DNA of 64,000 bases, taken from NCBI GenBank assembly GCA_023159155.1, contig JAJNNX010000026.1, positions 434,001 to 498,000 on the forward strand, written 5' to 3'. The position numbers were made by a program, and so were the translations under genes. Source of the DNA: Ustulina deusta (Eukaryota > Ascomycota > Sordariomycetes > Xylariales > Xylariaceae). Of the stretch, positions 44,392 through 55,629 are shown piece after piece. Numbering within the stretch: the first letter of the stretch is position 1; each line of letters opens with the position of its first letter. Under the pieces are notes generated by a model. The model was not told the origin of the DNA and made no database searches. It was given only the letters and a program-made list of their open reading frames with translations.

Positions 44392-45941
44392 ATGGACACC
44401 CCGATGGGACAGCCAGCAATGGCTGCACCCCAAGAAGTTCGCGTGAGCTTCACCACCACCTCGCCCGACCTCCAGCTGCCAGAAGACCGGAGCAGCGTAC
44501 TGGTCGTTCCCACGGGTAAGTCGAATACTCCCTCGGAGCTTTGCATGGCCGGCTTTCTCACGACCGTGTAGACCTGAAGCGCTACGGCTTGTCGCGAATC
44601 CTCAACTCGTCGTCCATGCTCGACACGCCCTCGCCGATCCCCCTCGACTTCCTCATAAACGGGCAGTTCCTCCGCACCTCGCTGCAGGAGTACCTCGAGA
44701 CGAACGGGCTCAACGCCGAGGAGACGCTGACCATCCAGTACGTGCGCAGCTTGGTCCCGCCCGTCCACCAGGCGAGCTTCGAGCACGACGACTGGATCAG
44801 CGCCGTCGACGTGCTCTCGGCCACCTCCCGCGCCGGCCGCTGGTCGGGCGACAAGCTGGCCCCGAACCAAAACCGCATCGTGTCTGCGTCGTTCGACGGG
44901 CTGCTGCAGATCTGGGACCCCTCGGGCAAATCCATGGCCAGGTCCTCGAGCGGCGGCCACACGGCGAGCGCAAAGGCCGCCAAGTTCCTCTCGTCGACGC
45001 AGATCGCGTCCGCCGGCCTCGACCGCACCGTGCGCATATGGAAGTACGCCGAGTCGGACGGCGGGCTGCAGGCCACGCTGAAGCCGAGCCTGGAGCTGTA
45101 CGGCCACCGGGCGAGCGTCGACGCACTGGACGTCCACGGGCCCACGGGCCGCGTGCTCAGCGCCTCGGCCGACGGCGCCATCGGGCTCTGGACGACGTCG
45201 AAGGCGTCTGCGCCCGCGGCGCCCGCCGGCCTGCTCCCCGGCGCCGGCGCCTCCGAGTCGAAGAAGCGGAAATTATCCGGTGCGTCGGCGGCGCCGCAGC
45301 GCGGGCCGCTGAGCATACTGCCCATCCATAACTCGCCGGCCACGGCCGTGTGTTTCGACCCGACGGACGCCAGCGTCGCGTACTCGGCTTCGCAGGACCA
45401 CACGATCCGCACTATCGACCTGACGACCTGCAAGGTCGAGAACGTCATCACGACCTCGCACCCCCTGCTCGCGCTGACGCCGCTGCACCGGAATCCAGGC
45501 ACGGCGGCGTCCTCGGTGCTGCTCGCGGCGGCGACGGCGGCGCGCCACATCACGCTCGTGGACCCGCGCGTGTCCGCCACCGCAACGTCCGTGCTGACGC
45601 TCCGCGGCCACAAGAACATGGTGTCGAGCATGGCCGCGGGCCCCGCCAACGACTACAGCCTCGTGTCCGGCTCGTACGACGGCACGTGTCGCGTCTGGGA
45701 CCTGCGCAGCGCGCGCGCCGCCACGAAATCCGAGGGCGGCGGCAGCGTCTCCGAGGCCGTGTACGTCATCGAGCGCGAGAGTCTGAAGGGCGCCAAGCAG
45801 CGGAGGACGGCGGGCGACGTGCCGGGCCGCGGCGCCAAGGTCTTCGGCGTCGCGTGGGACGAGACCTTCGGCATCGTCAGCGCCGGCGAGGACAAGATGG
45901 TGCAGATCAATCGCGGACAGGATCTGTTGGCTTCCAGCTAG
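44392..45941 (+). CDS. YTM1: Ribosome biogenesis WD-repeat protein Ytm1
   Basis: WDR12/Ytm1 of the PeBoW (Nop7-Erb1-Ytm1) complex, needed for 27S pre-rRNA processing and 60S assembly in the nucleolus. Exons 44392-44515 and 44572-45941; 497 residues. The N-terminal NLE domain, the docking site for the Rea1/Mdn1 ATPase, reads VRVSFTTTSPDLQLPEDRSS and, after the splice, DLKRYGLSRILN and LDFLINGQFLRTSLQEYLE. WD repeats follow, with RIVSASFDGLLQIWD, IASAGLDRTVRIWK, GRVLSASADGAIGLW, VAYSASQDHTIRTIDL, SLVSGSYDGTCRVWD and FGIVSAGEDKMVQINRG. An inserted loop at about 235-260 (SESKKRKLSG) looks like a nuclear localisation signal. Third codon positions are strikingly G/C-rich, so the antisense strand also has long open frames, which I reject. 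Confidence 0.96.
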
Positions 45942-46605
45942 GTCTTTTTTTTTGGGTTTTTTCTGCTCCGCCACTAGATAGATAGATACTGACTGCTTCG
46001 CCGAGTCTGATGATGCCATGCCTGGGTGGTGAAGCAGGCAAAAAATATGTACATACCTCGCTCGATGCTTAGATACGAAGAAACAAAAATCTTCAGGAGA
46101 CGGATGAATGAATAATGGTGCTGCCCTTTGACGAGGACAATTAATTCGCCGTGAGAAAAAAAAATATATATATATATATATACTTTAATCTAGAGCGATC
46201 CTCTTCAACGAAGTGGAGTATTTATTTACGATCTTTTTTGTCTCTGAACATCTTGGGTTGGTATGTAGGTAGTATATATATATGCTAGTAGAGAACGTCT
46301 CAATAGAGCGGCGAAAGGGCCGCATGGATGACGAGGGGAAAGTATTTAATGTCTTCTAATACTATTTCTTACATATAGGGAGGGTATCCATCGCGATCGT
46401 GTTCCAATCTTCACGTATAACCCGCCACGCAAGAAGTCTCCCGTCCATATAGAGAAGGAAGAACAGGGCGTCAAACCGCACCGCCCTCAAGCCCCGAGTG
46501 TCCAGCGATCTATAACAGATATCGGAAATTCTACCGAGGGTTTCATAGCAAGGCTACAAACTTGGAGTCTAATATAGTCGTGACTCAACGAGATAGCACG
46601 ACGGA
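45942..46605. other. Convergent intergenic region with (TA)n
   Basis: 3' flanks of YTM1 and the exonuclease gene. A (TA)n run lies at about 46164-46182. Nothing else seen. Confidence 0.6.
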
Positions 46606-48433
46606 TTAAGAAGCGACATGAGCAACCATGCCTGCAACCACAGGCCACCTACCCCAGAGCGTATTCTTGGGAATGAAATCTGCGACCTCGCGCAATCGAT
46701 CGCGATCTACAGGGAGCTTCTCCGACTGTACAACAGAGATGATATACTGAACCACCGTCGTTGTCTTCAAAGGCGGATTGCGAACTAACTGCGCGACAGC
46801 GGCAGGCGATAAATCGTAGCAGTGCCACAGGTAATACGCTCGCAGCTGCGCAGATGATGAGCGCGTCTGAGGGTGTGACATCCGATAGGAAGCCACTCGG
46901 TCCTCGGCGACTTCGACGCGGGAGTCTTTGGGGGGCTCGGGTAGTTTAGGTGTCGATGCAGGCTTTCCGTCGGAGACGATGGTTGTTTTAGTCTTGGTTG
47001 AGACTGATGATTTAGAGATTCTTGGACGAACCACTTTTACCCCGTCTGCGAGCTGAATCGCCAGATTCAGTTCTGCGTGGTGCGGGGAGGGTGGACAGGG
47101 ATCTAGTTGTCTCCTGTGGTGCTCCAAGGTTAGACTACAACATTCGGTGTCAGTAATTGCCATCTCGTGCGTGATATAGAGGGTTTCGAAGCCGCGGGAA
47201 AGCTTCCAAAACTTGAATTTGGTCTGAAAACAAGTGTTTCTACTCATAACAGGAAGAATATGACTCCGAGAATCACTCACTATAGCTGTAATCCGGCGTA
47301 GGCATCAGAAGCCGCGTCTAGCATGCGTGAGCGCCCAGATACCAGTTATATAAATACAAATGCGGAAACTTACATAGTATTTGATCCATGTCCAAGCGTC
47401 TTGACCAGTCGCTTGACCTGACACTTGAACCCTTGAATAGTGGTAGATGGAGATACTCTTTGACCTGGGTTGCCAATGGTACCAGCTTCCTGTTGATTTT
47501 GTGATACTGACGGTTTCTGGAATACGTCACGAGCCTGTACAAGTGGCTGAGCTCCATCAATCCTCGAGAATCGATATCTAGGAAATTCCGCAACCTTGTC
47601 GTATCGCCCTTTATACTAACGCCAGCCTTGATGACATCTGGGTCTTCCATGAGACTTCTAAAAGACGGCCCGACCATGTCCTCGCTATCGGCAAACAGAG
47701 CGACGTGAAACAGTCCAATGCGACTGGGAGTCGCTAACTGGATCAACGAAATGTTATTCTTGACACCGTCTCGGCGAGTCGCGTCTACCATCCACTCCAA
47801 GTCGAAACCGAGGGCCTTCTCGTTCGTAAAATACTCCTTGCAGACGCGCTCCATCGTATGTCTACTGGTACAGTAATGCACCTTGACTCTATGCGACGAT
47901 CCATCTTCTGCCGTATGCCTATAGTGCGTGTAGGACCAAAAGGATTCAGGCGACTCCGGGGGCGCTTTCTTCGCAGCGTAGAACAGATCATCTACCATCT
48001 TGTATTCGACGAGGGAAGGTGGAGGGTCATCAGTCGCGTTGCTTTCCGCCTCATTTGCCTCAGCCTCTCCATTTGCCTCAGCCTCTCCATTTGCCTCAGC
48101 CTCTCCATTTGCCTCGGCCTCTCCGTTTGCCTCGGCCTGCACTGAAACACATAAATCTGCAGGCTCCGCCGGTGCCTGTAGGTCGGGACACGGCGGTGTT
48201 GGTTGGGCTCCTTGGGCGGGTGTCTCGCGTGGAATCACAGCCACGCCCCAGGCCTCGGTCTGTGTGCCGATTGACTGCGATGTAGGAATATGATGCTGGG
48301 TAACGCCGGCGGGGACGTCAATCGTGGTGCGTGGGCTCTGAGCGGGCGGCGCGGGCGACGCGGAGCCCGGCGAGAACGAGATACCCCGAGCAGGGTGCCA
48401 TAATCGGTTGTTTCGAGGCGGTGTCGCTGTCAT
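46606..48433 (-). CDS. DEDDy 3'-5' exonuclease-domain protein
   Basis: Protein with a WRN/Rrp6-like 3'-5' exonuclease domain acting on nucleic acid. Minus-strand exons 48433-47374, 47317-47281 and 47134-46606; 541 residues. A disordered N-terminus holds four to five GEAEAN hexapeptides. The catalytic set is complete: Asp211 and Glu213 in GFDLEWM, Asp277 in IKGDTTRLRNFL, and Tyr354 with Asp358 in YAASDAYAGLQLY, whose Tyr codon is split by the first intron. The C-terminal LRAYYLWHCYDLSPAAVAQL, then VADFIPKNTLWGRWP, resembles the HRDC/helical end of this fungal group. Intron 2 is an introner-like element; reading through it, or splicing at its internal TTTTCAG, gives a worse product. The start at 48433 (MTATPPRNN) is preferred over 48487. 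The RNA or DNA substrate is not determinable. Confidence 0.9.
47135..47280 (-). mobile_element. Introner-like element (exonuclease intron 2)
   Basis: 146-bp intron, GTGAGT donor, ACTGAC branch site, TAG acceptor. Shares three ordered blocks with the MFS intron at 6386-6544, 83 nt with 7 mismatches in all, covering both ends and the middle. Its use as an intron is required to join the GLQLY and LTLEHHRRQLDPCPP parts of the exonuclease. Confidence 0.85.
48053..48140 (-). repeat. 18-bp tandem repeat encoding GEAEAN
   Basis: Almost five 18-bp units inside exon 1 of the exonuclease gene; the reading frame is preserved and later copies carry a shared A-to-G change. Confidence 0.9.
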
Positions 48434-49244
48434 TCTAAGACTGTGGTTTGCTATATAAGGGCTGTCGCGGCATCGTCGAGTTAACACACATCAACCCGCC
48501 CGTCTCTGGCACTGGACAGTGGCTCCAAATAGGTAGACAGGCAAAACATACACGAACCGCAAAGCAAGAGAAGGAGGCGTGCGTAGGACGCTATAGGAAC
48601 GTCTCACGGCATTTCCGCCGTCTGCGCTTCCGAAGAAGGTCATTTGTGAACAGAGATTGGGGGCTCACAGCTCAGCTCCATGGTTGGATTCCCACGGAGT
48701 TGTGCTGCTGCTGCTGCTGCTGTGAGTGATGGTGGTGGTGGCGGTGTGGTGGTTAGTTGGTCAGGTAGGTAGTTTTAAGTACTAAGTCGGCAGAGAGGGA
48801 GTCACTACCTGTAGCCTGTAAGTAGTAGTATCAAGTTGACGCGCGGGCAGGGGGGTGCTTTGAGCCTGTGAATACCTATGCGTAGGTACGCTAGGTACTT
48901 AACTTAGGTAGGCAGAAGCGCCCTGTGGCTTAGGTACAAGCTCCTGATCCGGTGGAATGCGCCCCTGTACGCCACCTTGTTCTCAAGAGCTGGCTGAGTT
49001 GCACCAAATCGCTGCGCTTAGTCATCCAACCCTGCCTGTGTGCTAGGTACCTGGGTTACCTGCTGTACAACACTGGGTATCAGGTGACTACCGTGTACCT
49101 GTTCGTTCAATATCAAACCCAAACCAACCGACCGACGTTGAGAAGTTCGCACAACCAAGCATCTAGGGAGCCGGGATCTCTAATTTGAAACGCCAAGTCC
49201 TTGGGTTCTCTGTCGCCAGCACCTCATCTCCAAAAGTCATCGAG
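48434..49244. other. Divergent intergenic region (exonuclease/LSM5)
   Basis: Shared upstream DNA. It holds a (TGC)n run at about 48703-48722, a TGG-rich run after it, and CCTA/TAGG repeats at 48760-48915. A CCTTATATAG box lies some 20 bp upstream of the exonuclease ATG. Confidence 0.55.
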
Positions 49245-49818
49245 ATGGCATCTCAACTACTCCCACTAGGTCCGTACCCTCGATGGTCCATAACCCGCAG
49301 TTCGGAGAGCAGAAGACGACTGACAGGTCCGCTAGAACTTATTGACAAGTGTGTCGGCTCTCGGATATGGGTTGTTATGAAGGGAGACAAGGGTACGAGG
49401 CGCCCACGAGTGCTTCTCTCCTTCAAGTGCTCTATCATCGAGTATTGGCTGATCGACATCGATTCACTCCCGCAGAGTTTAGTGGCACCCTGATGGGCTT
49501 CGATGACTACGTCAGTAAGTAGATCTCACGGGTTGCGGCTCGGAAATGCACGGCGTGATGAGTGCTGATCAGATTCATTACAGACATGGTCCTTGAGGAT
49601 GTGACAGAATTGTATGGAGTTCTGCTTCTCTTTATAGGTGACAGATGAGAGGCTAACGGAAAACAGCGATTACTCTGGCAACCACACAAAGCTCTCCAAG
49701 ATCCTCTTGAACGGCAACAATATCTGCATGGTATGCATAGAATTCCCTCTCCGAAATGAGATGCTGACTTGATGCACGCTAGTTGATACCAGGTGGTGAA
49801 GGCCCTGTGGCTACGTGA
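49245..49818 (+). CDS. LSM5: Sm-like protein LSm5
   Basis: Subunit of the LSm2-8 ring (U6 snRNA, nucleus) and LSm1-7 ring (mRNA decapping, cytoplasm). Six exons, 49245-49269, 49327-49392, 49476-49514, 49584-49611, 49667-49730 and 49783-49818, give 85 residues, the normal LSm5 length. Sm motif 1: [39 protein letters not shown] and TEFDYSGNHTKLSKILLN; Sm motif 2: LLNGNNICMLIPGGEGPVAT. Every splice is in phase, with introns of 52-83 bp. Because each exon is so short, no long open frame marks the gene. It runs tail to tail with RPB11, 326 bp apart. The start is the ATG giving MASQLLPL, as in fungal orthologues. Confidence 0.95.
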
Positions 49819-50144
49819 CGGTATCTCGTCTATGATGGATTGATCCAATGCTGCAAGAGTGGATATGAATATAAGCTACGGGTAGCTGAAGAGTGCAAGC
49901 CAATTCAGGAATATCACGATGGGGAGAAAGGCGTTCCTGGTGATGAATGTGACCCTCACGGTTCATTCCATTTAGCGGATCTGGCACCTGTGTGCTTATA
50001 GAACAAGTCTGAGATCCGGAATCAACTTTATGCATTTGCCCGAAACAGCATTGTATACCGAAAACGCCATCCCCTAGCCTGCCTGACTTTTGCCAATTCC
50101 GTAGTCCGTGAAAAGCAGAAAAAATCAGTCAAAGCGACTCTCGC
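49819..50144. other. Convergent 3' flanks of LSM5 and RPB11
   Basis: 326 bp between the two stop codons; nothing else seen. Confidence 0.6.
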
Positions 50145-51354
50145 TCAGGGTTTGCCACCATTCTCCTGCTCGCCAGCTGCCACCATACGACGAAGCTCGT
50201 ACTCGCGGGTAAATTCACGACCGAGTTGGCCGTACGCTGCGATGAGTTGCTTGCACGTGTCGATCAGGACCTCGCGGGGAGTGACGGTGCCGTCAGTCTG
50301 CAGGCGGATCAAGACCTCGGGGACATTGGGATGGCCAACTGTTTCGTGTTAAATGTCCATTCCAAGAAGAGTAGATAAGAAACTGGCGATGAGAAGTACC
50401 TTTGTATCCCGCCATCAAGACATGAGGGGCTTGCTTGAGGTGCTCGCTAAGGAGGTTTCCAAGGGTGTGGTCTTCCTTCAGCAAAATGAAATCCGAGGTA
50501 TTGGAAGTACCTTGTCGTTTTTAGCAAGTGAGACTCAACTCGAAAAGTGCTAGTCAAAGAAGGAGCGAGGCTAACCAGCAAAGGGCTTCTCGGTAATCTT
50601 CTTCTCGCCTTCAGCCTCGTTGACGAGGAAGAGCTCGAACCTAGGAACCATTGTCAGCTGATGGCCAGCTAGGGAATGCACAAGATATGCGAACACGTGA
50701 TCAATCTCGTTGTAATGTTTTTGGTTGGCCATGTTGTGCAGTAGTAAGAGGTTGTTTTGAATGCCAATCAATGACGGTATGGTGGGAAAAGGGCGTAGTG
50801 AGGATGAGGTTTGGATAGTATGAGAATGGAGAGGAGAGACAGAGAGTGTTGCAGAATGGAGAGGGCGGAGGCTCAAAGTAAGTGGCAAACAGGACGGCAA
50901 GGTTGGAAGGCATTGATTGAGGCTCTTGCCAGACGCAGCAGACTTCTACTGAGGGTAAGTCCGCCGGACGCTCTTGCCAGAAGAATACACCAGCGCACCG
51001 TTTGGGGTTGATGCTATATTCGGTACATCATGTTCAAGTAGAGATTCGAACAGATACTCCAATAGAGGTTCGAATAGAAATCCAAACAAGGTTCAAATAA
51101 AGCCTATTCACCAACGTCCAGTGTCCAGCATGCCAAGGGCCCAACAGAAGTAAGCCATGAAAATTAAGATGCCATCTCGACGTAGAGGGCTCGGCGCAGA
51201 GTATCGCCCATACCTCCAGAAGCTATGCTACGGGCTGTTGATGAACCACCCGAGCACATCTTGTACGCGAATCTAGTCGTCATTTGGGGACGTAAAGGTA
51301 AAGGGACCGGGAGGATAGTTCGGGAAAAATCACCAACCTGTCTGGGGCATTCAT
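50145..51354 (-). CDS. RPB11: RNA polymerase II subunit Rpb11
   Basis: Small Pol II subunit that dimerises with Rpb3 as the alpha-like assembly platform. Minus-strand exons 51354-51338, 50640-50576, 50510-50400 and 50338-50145; 128 residues. Exon 1 is 17 nt (MNAPD plus two bases) and joins across a 697-bp intron to give MNAPDRFELFLVNEAEGEKK, the standard fungal start. Then NTSDFILLKEDHTLGNLLSE, HVLMAGYKVGHPNVPEVLIR and LQTDGTVTPREVL follow, with the conserved KEDHTLGN and HP motifs. The intron ends in CTGAC, 13 bases, then AG. An in-frame ATG at 50732 inside intron 1 would give a 37-residue unrelated N-terminus if the intron were retained; I reject it because MNAPD fits in exact phase. Confidence 0.93.
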
Positions 51355-52102
51355 CTTCACGCACCAAAGCCACGGGCGCACCCCTTTCGCTGCCGAATAA
51401 TATCTTATGTAAGGTATACGATACCAAGATGGCGCTGCTCAAAAGATACAGGTGCTACACCACAGCAGATACAAAGGCGCTGTCGGCAGCTCGCGGCTCG
51501 GCGTCAAGGGGGCTAAAGAGTTTAACTATCAAGACACGGAGCAAATATAATGCAGCGAAAGAAGACATCAATCGTGGTGAAGCAAGATATTGAATGGTGG
51601 ATGGAATGAGTGCATCCCAGTTGGTCCGTGAACAAACATGACAATAAACCAAGTGAATGTTTTGACCGGAGTTGCCTCGCAGATGGGTACGTACCCTTTG
51701 TCCACTTCCGCCTTCCAATCATCTCAACCAATCGGCAGAACTTTGGCAATGAGGCTTAGTCTCCACCGTGTCTTTTACACTGTACTTAAGACCATGTCAT
51801 TCAACTTCCAACTACCAGTATATATCTCTGTTGCAGTAGACACAAAGGTGTACCATTAGCCTCAAAGATAGTTTAGGCTCGTGTGACAATTTTATTCACT
51901 GTATTCATTCTATCCATTAATCCGTCAATCCATCTCTGCGTTGAATTCTTTGTACTTTACAATTTATTGATTCAATGTGGATCAAGTCAGTTTTTCCTTA
52001 TGCGAGCACCAGAAGTCCATCTGGCTAGGCAGTAAATCCAAACCGCTATGCAATTAGTATACAGCGTGAGGAAACAAGGTTGTTGGTTACCTGCTAGCCG
52101 GC
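51355..52102. other. Intergenic upstream of RPB11, 3' of the transporter
   Basis: Contains the RPB11 promoter and the 3' flank of the AVT3-like gene. Short open frames on both strands, no motifs. Confidence 0.5.
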
Positions 52103-54494
52103 TTAAAGATGCCGGGTGTCGCAGTATCCCGGAGGTTTTGTTGATGGACCGCTCGCCCAGGAGATCACCGTTAGACTGGTTGCATAACCCATAGCAACAA
52201 AGCCGAAGATGCAAAGAACGATGTCGGAAATCTTGCGGAATCGTGTTGTGGCTACAGCCTTGTAGTGAAGAAGCGGCTTTTAACGAGGTCAGTAGGGGCT
52301 CTTTTTTTTTCTTTAAAAAAAAAAACCGTAGCTTTGGAGTATGAAAAGAGTTGACACTTACTGGATAAATGAAGGTTAAAGGAATACAGGCGAAATTCCC
52401 CACCAATGCCACAAACTTGTCCAGGTTATCTGAGCCTCCCCAGGCGATGAGCGCACACAGAGCTACCATGAAAAACCGAAACATATTCTTCTGCCATTTG
52501 ATGTACGGGTTGTACTTCCCGCTCTTCGTGAACAGCGCATTTTCAGTAATCTTAATAGCTGGGAAGATTTGCAATGGAGTCGACAACAGGATGGCGAGAG
52601 AATAGAGAAGCTGAACTCCATTAACGAATTTGTTGTCTTGTGGTAGATTGAGAAGGACAACAGTCTCGGTCTTGGAACCGTACGCTGCGTAGGACACTGC
52701 ACCCATCGTAATGAAGATGACTGACATGATGACCATGGAGTTGAACATGACCTTGGGAAACTTGGCAGGGTGTCTCATCGACTCTTGTATGGGGATAATG
52801 AGGCCGATGCCTTCAAACGTGAAGATAGCGGTGCCGATAAAAAGTGTCCAATCGTTTTTGTTGAACAAGATGATATCTGCCAGACCCTGCGTACTAAGGG
52901 TGAGGATATCATAGTAGAACAGATAAGCGAGTCCAATGATGATGAAAGCATCAGCGATCAAGGCGGTGAAGCCAAGCTTGCCGATGTCACGGAATAGAGA
53001 GAAGGGCAGGAATATGACCATTTGCATTATAATGAACCAGGCGATCTTTACGTGCGTGCCGCATTTGGTCACGGCAAGAACGAAGGCCTGCAGGTTTTCT
53101 GCTGTGAAGACGGTATATGCAGCAACAAACCCGATTTGGCTGAGCACGATGGAACCCAGGATCAGCTTCCGCATCCATTCACCGTAGATAATGCCGCCAA
53201 TATCGCCAAAAGAGCCTTCAACCTTGAGCCGCGTGGTGATGAGTAAAATGAAGCAATAATAGCTTAGTGCAGCAAGGCCGACAAGGATGACGTTACTGAA
53301 TACCATACCACCGTTCAAGTAGGCTCGGGGTAAAAACAGGACTCCTGTGCCGACAAACGACTTCAAAAGCAGCAACGCTGCGCTGAAAGGGCTATTAGTG
53401 CCACTGCCACCCCGGGCTTTTCGTCTCCGTCTTCGCTTTGAAGGTGTGAGCAGCGTGCTGTCTTCCATCGGCTCCCTCTCGTCTTCGCTATCGTAAAAGT
53501 CCGAGTCCTCTCCGGACGAAAAGTACTCACCAGGCCGGAGCACTTCGTCGTCTTCTTCGAGTTCTTCTCCAGCAAAATGTCCATAGATGGTTAAAAATTC
53601 TAGGAAACTACTGGTAAACAACTGCGGTTCGTTTCCGCTTCTAGGAGATGTGTGGCCAGCTTCAAGTCCCCGCGAGGTAGCCACAGGACTTTGTGCGGCC
53701 CGGCGAAGATAGTCCCTCCTGAAGCCACCGGGGACATTGATGGTATTTATATCAAGAACCTCATTCTCAGGCTCCTCTCGCGCATGACTGAAGCTCTTGC
53801 TTCGCTGTGTACGGCGCCGGCCGTCCGCCTCTTCCGACCAGCGGTAAATCTGTCGCGTAATATCGCCGCCCTGCAACCTGAGACTATAGAATTCATCCTC
53901 TTCTTGCGCGGATTCCGAGGAATCGCCGACCTGTTTCCCTTTGGCTTTATCACCGTTTGAATCAGACCCGGGATCAGGTGTATCAGATGGTTGTACGAGA
54001 TGGCGTTTTACGATCTCGACGTCCTCATAAGCCCCAGTGCCACTTCCTTGCGCAAACCTCGATTTTGCGTCGAATGAGCCGACGTTCGGAGGCGTCTGAA
54101 GCGATCCCGTTGCCAAGGGCGATAAAGGTCGCGCGGGGGGTGTCCCAAATCGTGGAGGCGATTGCCCGGTGGAATGCGACAGGGCCGCTGCAAGAGCAGA
54201 TATTCCTGGGCCTGTGGCTCCCCCTGCACCAGAGCTGCCGGCAAGAGGCGCGGAGCTCTCTGAAGCAATCGTGGCTGGATCACCTCGGCTTGGCGACAAT
54301 GATCGATACGAGGGCGAGGTGCCGAAAGGCTGAGACGGGATGGGCGAAGCTAGCCTGGCGGTTGCATCGGCTCGGGGAACCGAGGTACCGTAATTGCGAC
54401 CTCGAAAAGAGCCAGGCGAGGACGAGAGCAGTGGTCGTTGAGCACCGCCGCCTGAATGGGGTGTTCCGCTGCCGTCGCGGGTTGGAGTCGTCAT
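52103..54494 (-). CDS. Vacuolar amino acid transporter, AVT3-like
   Basis: Amino acid/auxin permease family (Aa_trans) protein; yeast Avt3/Avt4 export neutral amino acids from the vacuole. Minus-strand exons 54494-52362 and 52276-52103; 768 residues. The first 360 residues are disordered and Ser/Pro/Glu-rich, with a PLLSSSPGSF dileucine-like motif, as in Avt3 proteins. The membrane domain begins SPFSAALLLLKSFVGTGVLF and shows FEGIGLIIPIQESMRHPAKF, the family hallmark, then TMGAVSYAAYGSKTETVVLL and NLPQDNKFVNGVQLLYSLAI. Exon 2 supplies the last segment (ISDIVLCIFGFVAMGYATSL) and the stop. The intron (85 bp, GTAAGT..AAG) contains homopolymer T/A runs; reading through it would give a longer, nonsensical tail. 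Confidence 0.92.
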
Positions 54495-55629
54495 TCTTTC
54501 TCGTCCACAAGTGTTACCTAGCGATGGCTATTGGGCCATTTAGCGGAACACGTCGATTATCGGGGAGTGTGATGTATACGGCAATCGGCACTGCCTATAA
54601 GTCGAGTCGCAGAGAGTAGTTAGTTAGTCATCCTGTCACCACACCCAAGGAACAAGGAGATGTGAGATGTTGAGATGCTGAGGTTACATACAGTCTCAGC
54701 TCGGCACTGAGGGGAATCGACGGGATTCGGCAACTTCTGTCTGGAGAAGAGAGTGATTGGGAGGCAGCCGAGGGCGTGTGATGTGCGTCGAAGGACAGCC
54801 CTTGGTCTTGTGCTGGACCAAGTCAGAGTCAGGGCACGACTGCCCAGCCGCATGGCTCCGATCACCTACCTATCGTAGGTCCTTGCTGGCAGTAGGTAGG
54901 GCACTGTGCACGTGGCCTAGACCTCAGCTACCAGCAGCCAATAGCGCCTTCTGCAGTGTGGCGCTGTGTGCTGTACCATACCTAGGTACCTAGGTAGTAG
55001 GTAGACATCTGCCTAGCTCAGGCGCAAACAAAACGTGGGGGTCTGGTGCACAGTAAATCCACATGAACAGTGTGAGCATACGTCTATAGGTACTGTCAAA
55101 GGGAAACATTCCAACAGCAATTGTCCACCAGACTTCCCGGTCGATAGAAAATGGGTGCACGCATTATATTCACCCCCTCGCAACAACCGAAATAGTACAC
55201 TACGCATGTCTAGATTAAAAGGTGCAATATCGACTTCCATTACCGATTTTCCTACAGATAGAGTATTGGCTGGTCAACTGCATCTGTAGAATACCCAGGT
55301 AGACACTGACAGTCAACACCGTCTACTGTTTATTCACTGTCTACACTATTGTCACGCGACACTTGACCTCGCATCTTATTACACATCGTGTAATTAGTTT
55401 GCCGACTAAGTAGATACAAATGAGCTAACTAGCGATAGGCAGGCGGATAGCTCACACTTAGTACATACGTAGTTGTGGCACACAAGCGTAATGATAGACC
55501 CTAAACGCGAATTGAACTCCATACACTATAAGAACTTGACACATGAAAAGCCATCCCCCAACACCGTCACAATAATAGCCACATACACGCCCGAGAAAGG
55601 TTGTACAGTTGGGCGAACGTGAGTGTCGA
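54495..55629. other. Intergenic with CCTA/TAGG repeats
   Basis: Upstream of the AVT3-like gene and 3' of the gene at 55630. CCTA/TAGG palindromes at 54870-54900 and 54975-55005. No gene recognised. Confidence 0.55.

Noticed and set aside
44373..46019. Long antisense frames over YTM1
   Set aside because: Caused by GC-rich third positions; Arg/Ala/Gly-rich products without domains, while the sense strand is a complete YTM1.
50576..50732. RPB11 starting at the ATG at 50732 (MANQKHYNEIDH)
   Set aside because: Gives a 37-residue unrelated extension; the distal MNAPD exon joins in exact phase and restores the family N-terminus.
51040..51110. GGTTCGAAT-like motifs resembling a tRNA B box
   Set aside because: They are part of a degenerate repeat inside the RPB11 intron; no cloverleaf or A box can be drawn.
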